DNA of 64,000 nt from Pararhodobacter sp. (GTDB taxonomy: Bacteria > Pseudomonadota > Alphaproteobacteria > Rhodobacterales > Rhodobacteraceae). The stretch covers positions 124,001-188,000 of the forward strand of contig JAFIEK010000001.1 of assembly GCA_020832545.1 (NCBI GenBank). The letters run 5' to 3'. The notes below the pieces were generated by a model. It was not told where the DNA came from. It saw only the letters and a program-made list of their open reading frames with translations, and made no database searches. Position 1 is the first letter of the stretch, and each line of letters starts with the position of its first letter. This document shows positions 1-9,738 of this stretch, one piece after another. Position numbers and translations under genes: made by a program.

Positions 1-263
1 CCAGCATTGGCGCGATGCTGGGTCTGATCATTGCGCTGACGGTGCTGGCCGGGCCCGCGATGCGCGCGGCGGAAGCCGCAGCAGATCAGTTGCACGAGCG
101 TGAGGCGTATATCGTGGCGGTTCTGGGCGCGAATGCGGTGCCGGACCCGGTGACGGGGTTGCAAAGAGACACGGGTGACGATCCGGTGTCCGAGCCATCT
201 GAGCCTGCGGCTGCCACAGATGAAACCACGGAAGACCCCGCCGACGAAGAAGAGGAGGGCTGA
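1..263 (+). CDS. mrpD: Mrp Na+/H+ antiporter subunit D, C-terminal end (partial)
   Basis: Only the last ~87 codons are in the window; the frame is open to the left edge. The residues end a membrane segment (GLIIALTVLAGPAM) and finish in an acidic tail rich in Asp and Glu. The product is inferred mainly from position: the stop is one base before the MrpE start, and E, F and G follow in canonical mrp order. MrpD is the NuoL/M/N-like proton-channel subunit of the multisubunit Mrp cation/proton antiporter in the cytoplasmic membrane. The fragment itself carries no diagnostic motif, so the family call rests on synteny. Confidence 0.75.
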   Translation, partial: SIGAMLGLIIALTVLAGPAMRAAEAAADQLHEREAYIVAVLGANAVPDPVTGLQRDTGDDPVSEPSEPAAATDETTEDPADEEEEG

Positions 264-264
264 G

Positions 265-762
265 ATGACGCTCTTTCACAGGATCTTCCCGCACCCGCTT
301 CTGTCGGTGGTGCTGGCGGTGGTCTGGGTGCTGCTGGTCAACACACTGACGCTGAACGCGGTGGTGTTTGGCGCCATTCTGGGGCTGGTGGTGCCCTGGC
401 TTACCCGGGCCTACTGGCCCGATGCCCCGCGCCTGCGCAACCCGCTGATGATCGCCGAGTACCTGCTGGTAGTCTTGTGGGATATCGTGGTCGCCAATGT
501 GCAGGTGGCGGTTATCATTCTCTTCAAGTCCGACGCCGCGCGCCGCCCCTGCTGGATCACCGTGCCGCTGGAGCTGCGCACGCCCGAGGCGATTACCGTG
601 CTCGCGGGCACCATCACCATGACGCCGGGCACCGTTTCAAGCGATCTGTCGGCAGACGGGCATGCCATTCTGGTCCATTGCCTGCACGCGCCCGACCCTG
701 ACGCCGTGCGCGACCAGATCAAAAGCCGCTATGAGCGCCGCCTGATGGAGATTTTCGAATGA
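265..762 (+). CDS. mrpE: Mrp Na+/H+ antiporter subunit E
   Basis: A 165-residue MnhE/MrpE-family protein. Two N-terminal hydrophobic segments (about residues 10-45) are followed by a soluble C-terminal domain that contains the family-typical stretch LAGTITMTPGTVS. The ATG at 265 is chosen because it follows the mrpD stop by one base; an in-frame upstream ATG would overlap mrpD. The stop overlaps the mrpF start as ATGA, indicating translational coupling. MrpE helps assemble the antiporter used for Na+ efflux and alkaline pH homeostasis. Confidence 0.92.
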   Translation: MTLFHRIFPHPLLSVVLAVVWVLLVNTLTLNAVVFGAILGLVVPWLTRAYWPDAPRLRNPLMIAEYLLVVLWDIVVANVQVAVIILFKSDAARRPCWITVPLELRTPEAITVLAGTITMTPGTVSSDLSADGHAILVHCLHAPDPDAVRDQIKSRYERRLMEIFE

Positions 763-1028
763 TCACCTATGCGCTGATTTTTGCCTTCGCCTGCTACGGC
801 CTTGCGCTGTTACTCAACCTCTACCGGGTGATGACCGGCCCGGAACTGAGCGACCGGATTCTGGCGCTCGATACCATGGTGATCAACGCCATCGCGCTGT
901 TGATCCTGTATGGAATCCTTCGCAGCACGGCGGTGTATTTTGAAGCATCGATGCTGTTTGCCATGGTCGGCTTCATCTCGACTGTGGCCTATTGCCGCTA
1001 CCTGCTGCGCGGCGGGATCATCGAATAA
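759..1028 (+). CDS. mrpF: Mrp Na+/H+ antiporter subunit F
   Basis: An 89-residue, almost wholly hydrophobic protein with three predicted membrane helices. It carries the MrpF signature region GPELSDRILALDTM after the first helix. Its start overlaps the mrpE stop by four bases and mrpG follows ten bases later. It is a small membrane subunit of the Mrp cation/proton antiporter complex. Length and position match the family exactly. Confidence 0.93.
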   Translation: MITYALIFAFACYGLALLLNLYRVMTGPELSDRILALDTMVINAIALLILYGILRSTAVYFEASMLFAMVGFISTVAYCRYLLRGGIIE

Positions 1029-1038
1029 GGGGAACGTC

Positions 1039-1440
1039 ATGGCACTCTGGGCTGAAATCACGATCTCGCTCTTGCTGGTCATCGCCGGGTTCTTCGGCTT
1101 CGTCGGCTCGTTCGGGCTGATCCGGCTGAAAGACGCCATGTCGCGCCTGCATGCGCCGACCAAGGCCACCACGCTGGGGGTGGGAAGCGTGCTGATCGCC
1201 TCGATGCTGTATTTCGTGACGGCTCAGGGGCAAATTTCGGCGCATGAGCTGATGATTTCGCTGTTTTTGTTCCTGACTGCACCGATCGTGGCACATTTCA
1301 TTGCCAAGGTGCATGTGCATCTGCATGAGCGCCCGAAGTCGCTGCCAGAGCCGTCGGTCGGCACCGACTGGGCCAGTTTTGCCGCCAAGACCCCGGCGCG
1401 CGGCGTGCGCCGCGCCACGCCGGACACGCCTGCCGACTGA
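1039..1440 (+). CDS. mrpG: Mrp Na+/H+ antiporter subunit G
   Basis: A 133-residue protein with three membrane segments in the first ~90 residues and the MrpG motif GLIRLKDAMSRLHAPTKATTLG. The start is the ATG at 1039, with a GGGGAA ribosome-binding site; an upstream in-frame ATG lies inside mrpF and is rejected. The tail after residue 95 is hydrophilic and rich in Pro, Arg and Ala. It is the last gene of the mrp operon; 137 bases follow before the next coding region. Confidence 0.92.
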   Translation: MALWAEITISLLLVIAGFFGFVGSFGLIRLKDAMSRLHAPTKATTLGVGSVLIASMLYFVTAQGQISAHELMISLFLFLTAPIVAHFIAKVHVHLHERPKSLPEPSVGTDWASFAAKTPARGVRRATPDTPAD

Positions 1441-1577
1441 CGCGGGCGATCAGGTGCCGGGCAGGGCGCGGGTTAAGCAACCTGTCAATCGGGGTTTTGC
1501 CGAAGCGCGGATAGTCATGTATTTGTAAGGCCTGTCAGGCCCTGCCTTGGGCGGCCGTGCTCACGCAGGAAATATTA

Positions 1578-1937
1578 ATGCCTCATGCGCTTAGTCCTGC
1601 CCAAATTGATGCACTGGGTGAATTTGTGCTGGAACGCGTTATGGTGCCGGGCAGCACACCACGTGGCGCGGTGCGCGATCTGGTGTTCACAATGGCCAAA
1701 CAATGCCCAGATACCCGGGCATTGGCACCAGTTCTGGTGCTTGCCATCGTTGCTAACGGGCTGGATGAAACCCTGAACGACAGCGCATCACCCAGGTCTT
1801 CGGCGACGGGTCTGTGGCGGATGGCGGCGCTGGTGGCCACCGATGTCATGGCAATGGAGGGCCAGGGCAACGGTGGCCGGAGCATCGCTGATCTGGTGGC
1901 CTACTGGCACACCAGCGACGGTTTCTTTCTGTCCTGA
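1578..1937 (+). CDS. Conserved hypothetical protein, 119 aa
   Basis: A soluble, probably helical 119-residue protein with no recognised domain, signal peptide or membrane span. The ATG at 1578 is preferred because GCAGGA lies 8 bases upstream; a GTG at 1557 is in frame but has no such site. The gene is convergent with mscL, whose stop is only 7 bases away. Codon use looks slightly less GC-biased than the neighbours near the N-terminus. I cannot assign a function. Confidence 0.6.
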   Translation: MPHALSPAQIDALGEFVLERVMVPGSTPRGAVRDLVFTMAKQCPDTRALAPVLVLAIVANGLDETLNDSASPRSSATGLWRMAALVATDVMAMEGQGNGGRSIADLVAYWHTSDGFFLS

Positions 1938-1944
1938 ACAGTGT

Positions 1945-2331
1945 TCAGCGTGCTCTGAGCAGATCGCGGATCTCGACCAGCAGTTCTTCCTGGCTGGGCC
2001 CCGCCGGGACTTCAGGGGCCGGAGGCGGTTGCTTGCGCGCCGAGGCTTCCTTGATACGATTCATGGTCCGTACCAGCAGAAACACCACCCAGGCGATGAT
2101 CGCGAACTTGATCACTGCATTGATGAAGTTGCCATACATAAACTGCGCATCGCCCAGCCCGACACTCATTTCGCTGAAATCCACACCCCCAATGAACAGC
2201 CCGATGAACGGATTAACCAGATCGTCCACCATCGAGGTGACGATGGCGGTGAAGGCGGCGCCAATAATGATCCCCACAGCCATGTCCATGACATTGCCAC
2301 GGGCAATGAATTCCCGGAATTCCTTGAGCAT
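1945..2331 (-). CDS. mscL: Large-conductance mechanosensitive channel MscL
   Basis: A 128-residue MscL. The N-terminus begins [19 protein letters not shown], followed by the pore-lining TM1 (about residues 14-45), a periplasmic loop and TM2 (about 70-95). The C-terminal cytoplasmic helix ends [14 protein letters not shown], typical of the family's bundle helix. MscL homopentamers open under extreme membrane tension and release solutes during hypo-osmotic shock. The gene is monocistronic and divergent from the methyltransferase at 2539. Confidence 0.96.
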   Translation of the reverse strand: MLKEFREFIARGNVMDMAVGIIIGAAFTAIVTSMVDDLVNPFIGLFIGGVDFSEMSVGLGDAQFMYGNFINAVIKFAIIAWVVFLLVRTMNRIKEASARKQPPPAPEVPAGPSQEELLVEIRDLLRAR

Positions 2332-2538
2332 TCCCTGTCCCTTTCGTTTCCCTCTGCAGGCACGTTGCGGCCCGGCTGAGCCAGTTTAGCGCCGCATTCC
2401 TCAGTGCAGAAGTGCTTTGTGCACATCCTGTGCGATCCACTGCCGTACCCCTCCGGGAACTGGCCGCGAAAGGTTGCCAAGCCCGGTGAACCTGTGGCAA
2501 GACAAGGCCGAACCTTTCAGCCGGAAAGAGCCCTCAGG

Positions 2539-3192
2539 ATGACCGATTTCGCTGCCCGCCGCACTGTGATGGTCGACACACAGGTGCGCCCCTCGGATGT
2601 CACGAAATTTCCGATCATCGAAGCCATGCTCCTGATCCCGCGTGAGGCCTTTGTCCCGGCGGCAATGGTAGAGGCGGCCTATGTCGGTGAAACGATGACC
2701 TTCGCGCCGGGGCGCGTGTTGTTGGAGGCGCGGACGCTGGCCAAGATGCTCGATGCGCTGGATCTGCACGGCAACGAACTGGTGCTCGATATCGGCGCGG
2801 GGCTGGGCTATTCCAGCGCCGTGATGGCGCGGCTGGCTGAGGCGGTGATCGCGGTCGAACCCGACGAATCGCTGGCCGAAGATGCCGAGGCCGCACTGGA
2901 ATCGGTCGGGGCCAGCAATGTGGTGGTTGAGCGCCAGCCGCTGACCGAGGGCGCGCCGCGCCACGGGCCCTATGATGTGATCGTGGTGCAGGGCGGGGTT
3001 GAAACCATCCCGCAGGCGCTGGCCGATCAGCTTAAGGAAGGCGGTCGCGCGGGTGCCTTGTTCATGGATGGCGCGCTGGGTGTGGTGCGCGTGGGCGTCA
3101 AGCGGCAGGGCGTGATCCGCTGGCGCGATTCGTTCAACGCAGCCGCCCCGGTGCTGGACGGATTTGCGAAAGAGCGCGTTTTCGCGCTTTGA
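2539..3192 (+). CDS. Protein-L-isoaspartate O-methyltransferase family protein
   Basis: A 217-residue SAM-dependent methyltransferase of the PCMT family. SAM motif I, LVLDIGAGLGYSSA, is at about residues 81-94, preceded by the PCMT-like region RVLLEARTLAKMLDAL and followed by an acidic motif II (VIAVEPDE). Family members repair isoaspartyl residues, but this short alphaproteobacterial branch is often the only copy and its substrate is unproven. The start is the ATG at 2539 after CCCTCAGG; longer in-frame extensions upstream look non-coding. It lies just upstream of the TolC-like gene, in the same direction. Confidence 0.85.
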   Translation: MTDFAARRTVMVDTQVRPSDVTKFPIIEAMLLIPREAFVPAAMVEAAYVGETMTFAPGRVLLEARTLAKMLDALDLHGNELVLDIGAGLGYSSAVMARLAEAVIAVEPDESLAEDAEAALESVGASNVVVERQPLTEGAPRHGPYDVIVVQGGVETIPQALADQLKEGGRAGALFMDGALGVVRVGVKRQGVIRWRDSFNAAAPVLDGFAKERVFAL

Positions 3193-3258
3193 CCGGCAGG
3201 CCGTCAAGGCCCCGGACAGCACGAAATTAACGCGCGGCAGGCGCCTCGGAGGTTTGGA

Positions 3259-4710
3259 ATGCGTATTCGTCTTGCTTTTGGGGTGATGGCCGTGATGGCC
3301 GCGCTGCTGGCCGTCGCGCCGGGGCGTGCGCAGGCTGAAACACTGGCCGATACGCTGGTCGCGGCCTATCGCAATTCCAACCTGCTGGAGCAAAATCGCG
3401 CATTGCTGCGCGCCACCGATGAAGATGTGGTGCAGGCGCAGGCCGCGCTTTTGCCGGTGATCCGTTTCATCACCGGCGCGCAGGCCAACCAGCGCCGGAC
3501 CGAGATGCGTTTGCCCGGTGGCGGTCTGGTTGTGGATACCACCTCGTCGCGGCAGATGAATTTCTCACTGAGCGCTGAAATGCCGCTGGTTGATTTCGGA
3601 CGCGGCCAACTGGGCATCCGGTTCGCACATGAGCAGGTCTTGTCGGCGCGGGCCGGGCTGATCGCGGTGGAGCAGGGGGTGCTTTTGCGCGCGGTGCAGA
3701 CCTATCTCAATGTGATCAGCACCCGCGACACGGTGGCGTTGCGGCGCAACAACGTGTCGCTCATCCAGCAAGAGCTGCGCGCTGCACGGGAACGCTTTGA
3801 GCTGGGGGATTCCACGCGCACCGATGTCGCCATTGCCGAGGCACGGCTGGCGGCTGCGCAATCGGCCCTTTCGGCGGCAGAAGGTGATTTTCAGGTCTCG
3901 CGCGAATCATTCAACCTGGCGGTGGGCCGGTATCCGGGGGCGCTGGTCGCCGCACCGCGCCTGCCAAGCCTGCCGTCCAGCCTTCAGGTCGCGCTTGATG
4001 CCGGGCGGCGCAATCATCCTGCGATCATACAGGCCCAGCATCAGGTCGCCGCCGCAGATCTGACGCTGGAAGCAACGCGGTTGGGTCGGATGGGCACAGT
4101 GACCGGCTCAGTATCGGCGGGGGTGGTGGCGAACCCGGGTGCGACAACTGGTGATGTCACGGCTTCGATCAACTGGGGCGTGCCGCTCTACAGCGGCGGT
4201 GGCCAGATCTCGGGCGAGCGGCAGGCGGTCGCGCGTCAGGATGCGCAGCGTTCCGGCCTGCATCAGACGGTCGCAGAGGTCCATCAGGCAGTAGCCGAGA
4301 ACTGGGCACAACTGGCCGTCGCACGGGCGCAGCTGTCGGCCAGCGAAACCCAGATCGAGGCCGCAGGCACTGCGTATGAGGCCGTGCGCGCCGAAGCCGA
4401 GTTCGGATCGCGCACCACGCTAGATGTACTTAACGCCGAGCAGGAGTTGCTGGATGCTCAGGCCAACCGCATTTTTGCCCGGGCTTCGGTGCAACTGGCC
4501 AGCTATGCGTTATTGGAATCGATGGGCCAGCTGACCGTGGATGCGCTGAACCTTGGCATACCCACCTATGATGTCGAAGCCTATTCCGCAGGCTTCTCGC
4601 GCCGCGGATTGCGGACTGTACAGCCCGCCAGCCGCGCCCAGCCGTCCGAGCAAGGGCAACGGCTGGACCGCATCATGCATCGCGCGCCCGGGTCCCGTCA
4701 GACCCCCTGA
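3259..4710 (+). CDS. tolC: TolC-family outer membrane efflux channel
   Basis: A 483-residue TolC/OEP-family protein. Residues 1-26 form a Sec signal peptide ending near GRAQA. Two OEP repeats follow, each with long amphipathic helices rich in Gln, Ala and Arg (for example RFELGDSTRTDVAIAEARL and AEFGSRTTLDVLNAEQELLDAQ), the pattern of the periplasmic tunnel helices. It forms the trimeric outer-membrane exit duct for type I secretion and RND or MFS tripartite exporters. GGAGG lies 6-10 bases before the ATG. No inner-membrane partner is adjacent, as is common for a shared TolC. Confidence 0.92.
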   Translation: MRIRLAFGVMAVMAALLAVAPGRAQAETLADTLVAAYRNSNLLEQNRALLRATDEDVVQAQAALLPVIRFITGAQANQRRTEMRLPGGGLVVDTTSSRQMNFSLSAEMPLVDFGRGQLGIRFAHEQVLSARAGLIAVEQGVLLRAVQTYLNVISTRDTVALRRNNVSLIQQELRAARERFELGDSTRTDVAIAEARLAAAQSALSAAEGDFQVSRESFNLAVGRYPGALVAAPRLPSLPSSLQVALDAGRRNHPAIIQAQHQVAAADLTLEATRLGRMGTVTGSVSAGVVANPGATTGDVTASINWGVPLYSGGGQISGERQAVARQDAQRSGLHQTVAEVHQAVAENWAQLAVARAQLSASETQIEAAGTAYEAVRAEAEFGSRTTLDVLNAEQELLDAQANRIFARASVQLASYALLESMGQLTVDALNLGIPTYDVEAYSAGFSRRGLRTVQPASRAQPSEQGQRLDRIMHRAPGSRQTP

Positions 4711-4824
4711 ACCACACGTGCAAACGGATTGTTGCTGTTTTGACGACCGGAGGTGCCGGTCAAGGCGGTTGTTTTGAACCCGTCTTGGCGCTATCCTGTC
4801 GAAAAAACAAGAAGAGGTACGGGC

Positions 4825-5568
4825 ATGTCAGACGCATTGACCAACCGCGAGATTGAGGATGTCCTGACCTCCATCCGCAGGCTGGTGGGGCAGGAAGGGC
4901 GCACGGTTGATGCGTCGGCGTCACAGCCGGGGCTGACTGCACGGCCATCACATACGCGGCTGGTGCTGACGCCTGCGCAGCGTATCGACGCGCCGGACGA
5001 GGTTGTGGCCGACAACCAGACCGCCGCGCCCCCAAAACCCGCAATTTCACCCACCATCGCACCTGCCACACCCACCCCTGCACCTGCCCCTGACACTCCG
5101 CCCCGGGCTGCGCCCGACGTCAGTGCGCTTCCGCCCGCACCGGATTTCCGCAGGCTTGAGGCAACGATTGCTGAACTGGAAGCCGCAGTTTCTGCCAGCG
5201 GTTCGGTGTTCGAACCCGATGAAGGCGACGCGACGGCGGGGCAGACCTCGAACGTGACGGCGCTCTATGCAAAACCCAGCTTCATCCACAACCCGGTCGC
5301 AGACGACCGCGCGGCCCCGGTCACAGCCCCGACCCCGCGAGCCGATGCCGCGTTGCCCCCCCCCGAGGTTGAGGTCGCAGATGACGACGACGAAGATGAC
5401 GACGCGCTGTTTGAAACGGTGATCGACGAGGCCACGTTGCGCGCGCTGGTCGCCCAGATCGTCCGCGAGGAGTTGCATGGCCAGTTGGGCGAACGGATCA
5501 CCCATCAGGTGCGCAAACTGGTGCGCTCTGAGGTTGCCCGGGCGCTGGACGAGCGCAAATTGCTCTGA
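4825..5568 (+). CDS. PopZ-like (DUF2497-type) polar organizing protein homologue
   Basis: A 247-residue protein with the layout of the alphaproteobacterial PopZ/DUF2497 group. A short N-terminal helix resembles the PopZ motif (IEDVLTSIRRLVGQE, residues ~10-24). A long Pro/Ala-rich and acidic disordered middle follows, with a run of Asp/Glu near residue 190. The C-terminal helical block reads LRALVAQIVREELHGQLGERI. PopZ condenses at cell poles and anchors chromosome and polarity factors. The C-terminal block differs from Caulobacter PopZ, so I call it PopZ-like by layout. The start follows GAAGAGGTACGGGC. Confidence 0.6.
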   Translation: MSDALTNREIEDVLTSIRRLVGQEGRTVDASASQPGLTARPSHTRLVLTPAQRIDAPDEVVADNQTAAPPKPAISPTIAPATPTPAPAPDTPPRAAPDVSALPPAPDFRRLEATIAELEAAVSASGSVFEPDEGDATAGQTSNVTALYAKPSFIHNPVADDRAAPVTAPTPRADAALPPPEVEVADDDDEDDDALFETVIDEATLRALVAQIVREELHGQLGERITHQVRKLVRSEVARALDERKLL

Positions 5569-5602
5569 AACAGTATCTTAGCAATCCTGACCCAGGAGTG
5601 CC

Positions 5603-5626
5603 TGAAGCGCCATTGAAGGCGCTTCA
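5603..5626. terminator. Hairpin between convergent genes
   Basis: A perfect 9-bp inverted repeat, TGAAGCGCC / GGCGCTTCA, with a 6-base loop (ATTGAA) lies between the convergent PopZ-like and transketolase genes. There is no long T-run, so it could be a weak terminator or an mRNA 3'-end stabiliser. Confidence 0.5.
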
Positions 5627-5659
5627 GTGAAATGATTGTACGGCCGCTTCTGCCGGTTG

Positions 5660-7672
5660 TTACAGCAGCGCCCGGGCTTTTGCCGCCACAACTTCGCCGG
5701 TGATGCCGAATTGCTTGAACAGTTCATCCGCGGGGGCCGAAGCGCCAAAGCTTTCCATGCCCACGAAGTCGGACTTCTTCGCCCGCTCGCCCAGCAGCCA
5801 GCGATCCCAGCCGCCCGCGCGCACCGCCGCCTCCACCCCGATCCGCACCGGCCCCGCAGGCAGCACCCGTTTGCGATAGGCCTCGTCCTGCGCGGCGAAC
5901 AGCTCCATGCACGGCATTGACACCACCCGCGTGCCGATCCCCTCGGCCTGCAACAGATCGCGCGCTTTCAGCGCCACCTCCACTTCAGAGCCGGTGGCGA
6001 TGATGATCACCTGCCGCTTGCCATCGGCCTCAGCCAGCACATAGGCCCCCTGCGCCGACAGGTTCTTTGCCGTATAGGCCTTGCGCACCGCAGGCAGGTT
6101 CTGACGGCTGAGCGACAGCACCGAAGGCGTCGCTTTCTGGTTCAGCGCGATTTCCCATGCTTCGGCAGTTTCCACCAGATCGGCGGGGCGGAAAACCAGC
6201 GTGTTGGGCGTGGCGCGGCTGATCGCCAGATGTTCGACCGGCTGGTGGGTGGGGCCATCCTCGCCCAGACCGATGCTGTCATGGGTCATGACATAGACCA
6301 CCGGGACACCCATCAGCGCCGACAGCCGCATTGAGGGGCGTGCATAGTCAGTGAAGGCCATGAAGGTGCCCGAATAGGGCCGCACGCCGCCATGCAGCGC
6401 CATGCCGTTCATCGCCGCCGCCATGCCGTGCTCGCGGATGCCATAATAGACATAGCGGCCCTTGCGGTTGGTGGGCTCGAACACGCCCAGATCGGCGGTC
6501 TTGGTGTTGTTCGACCCCGTCAGATCGGCCGATCCGCCGATGGTTTCGCCCAGGATCGGATTGGCGATCTTCAGCACCGCCTCGCTGGCGGCGCGGGTCG
6601 CCAATTTGGGCTGACTTTCGACCGCCTCTTTCTTCAGCTTGCGGATCGCCACACCCAGTTTGGCGGGCACCTCAAGCGCGAAGATGCGCTTGAATTCAGC
6701 TTGCTTGGCGGGGGACAGAGCGGCCAGCCGGGCTTCCCAGTCCTTGCGCGCATTGCTTCCCCGGGCGCCAATGGCTTCCCAGGCGGATTTGATGTCAGCG
6801 GGGATCACAAAGGGCCCATGCTCCCAGCCATAGGCCGCGCGAGTGTCCTTGATCAGTTGAGGGTCGGTCAGCGCGCCATGACCCTTGGACGTGTCCTGTG
6901 CCGAGGACCCCAGCGCGATATGGGTCTTGCACGCCACCATGGCAGGGCGGGTCGAGGCCTTGGCGGCACTCAGCGCGCGGTCGATATCTGCCGGGTCATG
7001 CCCGTCGCATTCAAACACATCCCAGCCAGAGGCTTTGAATCGCGCTTTCTGGTCGGTCACACAGGACAGATCAACCCGCCCGTCGATGGTGATGCCATTG
7101 TCATCCCAAAGCACAATCAACCGCGACAGCTGGTGCTTGCCCGCCAGCCCGATCGCCTCCTGGCTGATGCCCTCCATCAGGCAGCCGTCGCCGGCGATGA
7201 CCCAGGTGTAGTGGTCCTGCACTTTGGCGCCCCAGCGCGCGCGCAAGCTCTCCTCTGCCAACGCAAAGCCGACGGCATTGGCAAGGCCTTGCCCCAGCGG
7301 GCCGGTGGTTGTCTCGATCCCTTTGGCATGGCCATACTCCGGGTGACCTGCCGTGATCGAACCCCACTGGCGGAAGTTCTTGATCTGATCCAGCGTCATG
7401 TCCTGATAGCCGGTCAGATGCAAAAGCGCATAAAGCAGCATTGAGCCATGACCCGCCGACAGGATGAAACGGTCACGGTCCGGCCAGTCAGGGTTGGACG
7501 CGTCGAATTTCAGATGTTTCTCAAACAGGACCGTAGCGACATCGGCCATGCCCATCGGCATGCCGGAATGGCCCGAATTGGCGGCGGCGACGGCGTCCAG
7601 AGCCAGCACGCGGATGGCGCAGGCTTTATTCCAGTGATCAGGCGCTTGTGCGCGCAGCGTGGCGATGTCCAA
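5660..7672 (-). CDS. tkt: Transketolase
   Basis: A full-length transketolase of about 670 residues. The thiamine-diphosphate domain carries [18 protein letters not shown] and the GDGCLMEG...N metal/ThDP site; the Pyr domain carries [12 protein letters not shown] and the C-terminal domain is present. It transfers two-carbon ketol units in the pentose phosphate and Calvin pathways. TTG at 7672 is preferred as the start because AGAAGGA precedes it by 8 bases and it yields the family-typical MDIATLRA; an ATG at 7690 adds six residues but has no ribosome-binding site. It is monocistronic and divergent from the coiled-coil/zapA pair. Confidence 0.94.
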   Translation of the reverse strand: MDIATLRAQAPDHWNKACAIRVLALDAVAAANSGHSGMPMGMADVATVLFEKHLKFDASNPDWPDRDRFILSAGHGSMLLYALLHLTGYQDMTLDQIKNFRQWGSITAGHPEYGHAKGIETTTGPLGQGLANAVGFALAEESLRARWGAKVQDHYTWVIAGDGCLMEGISQEAIGLAGKHQLSRLIVLWDDNGITIDGRVDLSCVTDQKARFKASGWDVFECDGHDPADIDRALSAAKASTRPAMVACKTHIALGSSAQDTSKGHGALTDPQLIKDTRAAYGWEHGPFVIPADIKSAWEAIGARGSNARKDWEARLAALSPAKQAEFKRIFALEVPAKLGVAIRKLKKEAVESQPKLATRAASEAVLKIANPILGETIGGSADLTGSNNTKTADLGVFEPTNRKGRYVYYGIREHGMAAAMNGMALHGGVRPYSGTFMAFTDYARPSMRLSALMGVPVVYVMTHDSIGLGEDGPTHQPVEHLAISRATPNTLVFRPADLVETAEAWEIALNQKATPSVLSLSRQNLPAVRKAYTAKNLSAQGAYVLAEADGKRQVIIIATGSEVEVALKARDLLQAEGIGTRVVSMPCMELFAAQDEAYRKRVLPAGPVRIGVEAAVRAGGWDRWLLGERAKKSDFVGMESFGASAPADELFKQFGITGEVVAAKARALL

Positions 7673-7872
7673 GGCGGTGGTCCTTCTCATGGCAGCGTTG
7701 CGCGCGTCTTAACAGGCTTTCCCCCAAGTTCAAGCGCGCCCTTCTGCGCATGACGCAAGCCATTGGTTGGAAAGGCGGGCCAATCGCCGTATTCTTGTGT
7801 GAAATTGCGGCAACGGTGTGCGGGATATGATTCGCGCTGCCCGGTCCGCATCGCCTGACTGGAGGGTTTACG

Positions 7873-8412
7873 ATGAGCGACATCGCTGCCTATGAGCGCC
7901 GCATTTCGGCGGCGTTGGACCGGATCGCCCGCCGGATAGAGAGCGCCGCGCCGCGCCCTGCCGCGGCCCCGGCGAAAGCTCAGCTGTTCGGCCTTGGCGC
8001 CAAGGCCGCGCCTGCCCAGGACGCCGAGACCAGCGCCACGATCGACAGCTTGCGCGAGGCGCTTGAGAAAGAGCGTGCCGCCAATGCGCAACTGAGCGAC
8101 CGGGTCCATCAGGTCAAGCAGCGCCAGGAAACCACCATAGCCCAGCTGGAGCGCCGATTGGCCCGGCTGACTGAGCAGCTTGACCTGCAAAGCCTTGAGA
8201 TGTTGCGGCTGAAGAAGGCCAATGCGCGGTTGATGGAAGCAAACTCGGCGCTGCGCGAGGCACAGGCCGAAGCGTTCCCCGACACCACGCTGGTCAACAA
8301 ATCCATCTCGGCGGAACTGGACGCGCTACAGGCCGAGCGCCGGGCTGAAATGGCTGAGATGGAAGAAATCCTGACCGAGCTGAAGCCGCTTTTGGCTGGC
8401 GACGGTAACTGA
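7873..8412 (+). CDS. Coiled-coil protein upstream of zapA
   Basis: A 179-residue soluble protein. After an Ala/Pro-rich linker (about residues 30-55), residues ~58-130 are a continuous heptad-like coiled coil rich in Glu, Arg, Leu and Gln, with a second helix at the C-terminus (ELDALQAERRAEMAEMEEIL). No catalytic motif is visible. It starts after GGAGGGTTTACG and ends 10 bases before zapA, so the two genes are almost certainly co-transcribed. That suggests a role at the division site, for example as a ZapB-like partner, but this is inference from position. Confidence 0.75.
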   Translation: MSDIAAYERRISAALDRIARRIESAAPRPAAAPAKAQLFGLGAKAAPAQDAETSATIDSLREALEKERAANAQLSDRVHQVKQRQETTIAQLERRLARLTEQLDLQSLEMLRLKKANARLMEANSALREAQAEAFPDTTLVNKSISAELDALQAERRAEMAEMEEILTELKPLLAGDGN

Positions 8413-8422
8413 GGAGCAAGCG

Positions 8423-8806
8423 ATGCCCGAAGAAACAATCACCATTGGCGGCAAAGAGTTCGAAGTTGCGTGCCAGGAGGGGGAAGAGCATTTCCTGCAT
8501 TCCGCTGCAAAAATGCTGGATACCGAGGCACGCACCTTGATGGACCAGATCGGCCGTTTGCCGGAAGCGCGCATGCTTTTGATGGCGGGGCTTATGCTGG
8601 CCGACAAGACTGCCGGAACCGAGGACCGGTTGCGCGTTCAGGAACAGGAACTGGAAGCGGCGCGCGCCGAGATCGTGCGCCTGCGCAGCGCGGAGCCTGC
8701 GCGGGTGGAAGTACCGGTGATCCCCGATGAAGTGGCCGAATCCATGGCCGAACTGGCTGCCCGTGCCGAGGCGCTGGCCGAACAGATCGAAGAAAAGCAG
8801 ACCTGA
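8423..8806 (+). CDS. zapA: Cell division protein ZapA
   Basis: A 127-residue ZapA-family protein. The N-terminal globular part contains the typical EETITIGGKEFEVAC strand region and EEHFLHSAAKMLD; the C-terminal half is a coiled coil for dimerisation. ZapA binds FtsZ and cross-links protofilaments in the Z ring. GAGGAGC precedes the start at good spacing. It sits in a two-gene operon with the coiled-coil protein and ends about 55 bases before a strong intrinsic terminator. Confidence 0.9.
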   Translation: MPEETITIGGKEFEVACQEGEEHFLHSAAKMLDTEARTLMDQIGRLPEARMLLMAGLMLADKTAGTEDRLRVQEQELEAARAEIVRLRSAEPARVEVPVIPDEVAESMAELAARAEALAEQIEEKQT

Positions 8807-8860
8807 TCACTGCGCGGTGCCCGTGCTCATGCCGGTCGGCCGGGCAGGGCGGAAAACTGA

Positions 8861-8895
8861 AAAAGACCCCGGGCAAACTGCCGGGGTCTTTTTTT
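8861..8895. terminator. Bidirectional intrinsic terminator between zapA and grxD
   Basis: A perfect 12-bp stem (AAAAGACCCCGG / CCGGGGTCTTTT) with an 8-base loop is followed by a T-run on the plus strand. The A-rich 5' flank gives a T-rich tail on the minus strand as well, so it can end both convergent operons. Confidence 0.92.
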
Positions 8896-8913
8896 CTACA
8901 GCGCCACCTGATC

Positions 8914-9269
<356 letters not shown>

Positions 9270-9273
<4 letters not shown>

Positions 9274-9422
9274 CTTGATCCTCTGTCCTTTGTACGAACC
9301 GGAATACGGACCCTGCGGCGCCCGCCCGGTGTGTTGTCATCGTCGTCGTCGTCCGGCCCCGTGCGTGCCACGGTCAGAACGAGTGCCACCAGCACGATAA
9401 GGCCGAGAAGGGCAAATATCAT
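9270..9422 (-). CDS. 50-aa membrane-anchored acidic peptide between bolA and grxD
   Basis: A 50-codon open frame fills the bolA-grxD gap precisely. Its ATG (9422) starts one base after the bolA stop and its TGA overlaps the grxD start as ATGA. Residues 1-19 are a hydrophobic helix (MIFALLGLIVLVALVLTVA). A run of six Asp and then a basic tail (GGRRRVRIPVR) follow. This layout predicts a single-span membrane peptide with a charged tail. The tight overlaps on both sides make it very likely to be translated. Its function is unknown; a link to BolA/Grx iron-sulfur handling is inferred from position only. Confidence 0.7.
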
Positions 9423-9423
9423 A

Positions 9424-9669
9424 TCAATCCGGGGCCTTGGTGGTCAGCGCAAGGGCATGCAGCTCGCCATGACTGCCATCCATCTTTCCCTTCAGGGCGG
9501 CATAGACGGCGCGCTGCTGCTGCACCCGGTTCAGACCGCGAAAGCTGGCGTCGATAACCTCGGCCGCATAATGATTCCCGTCGCCCGCAAGATCGGTGAT
9601 GGTGATCTGCCCTTGCGGAAAACTTTCACGCAGTAGAGTTTCCAGTTGCTCTGCCGTTATGGCCATCAT
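9424..9669 (-). CDS. bolA: BolA family protein
   Basis: An 81-residue BolA/IbaG-type protein with the expected central block (DGNHYAAEVIDASFRGLNRVQQQRAVYAAL) containing the His and the FxG/V turn, and the C-terminal strand ELHALALTTKAP. BolA proteins partner CGFS glutaredoxins through a shared [2Fe-2S] cluster. Having grxD in the same operon supports that role here. The downstream 50-aa peptide gene begins immediately after its stop. Confidence 0.93.
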   Translation of the reverse strand: MMAITAEQLETLLRESFPQGQITITDLAGDGNHYAAEVIDASFRGLNRVQQQRAVYAALKGKMDGSHGELHALALTTKAPD

Positions 9670-9738
9670 TCGTCCTTTGACCGGTTGAAGTGAAGGTAAT
9701 CCTGCGCGCCGGGTAAATCAAGCGCAGCAGGCGTGGCG

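Noticed and set aside
6392..7444. 350-codon open frame opposite transketolase
   Set aside because: Shadow frame of a highly conserved gene on the other strand.
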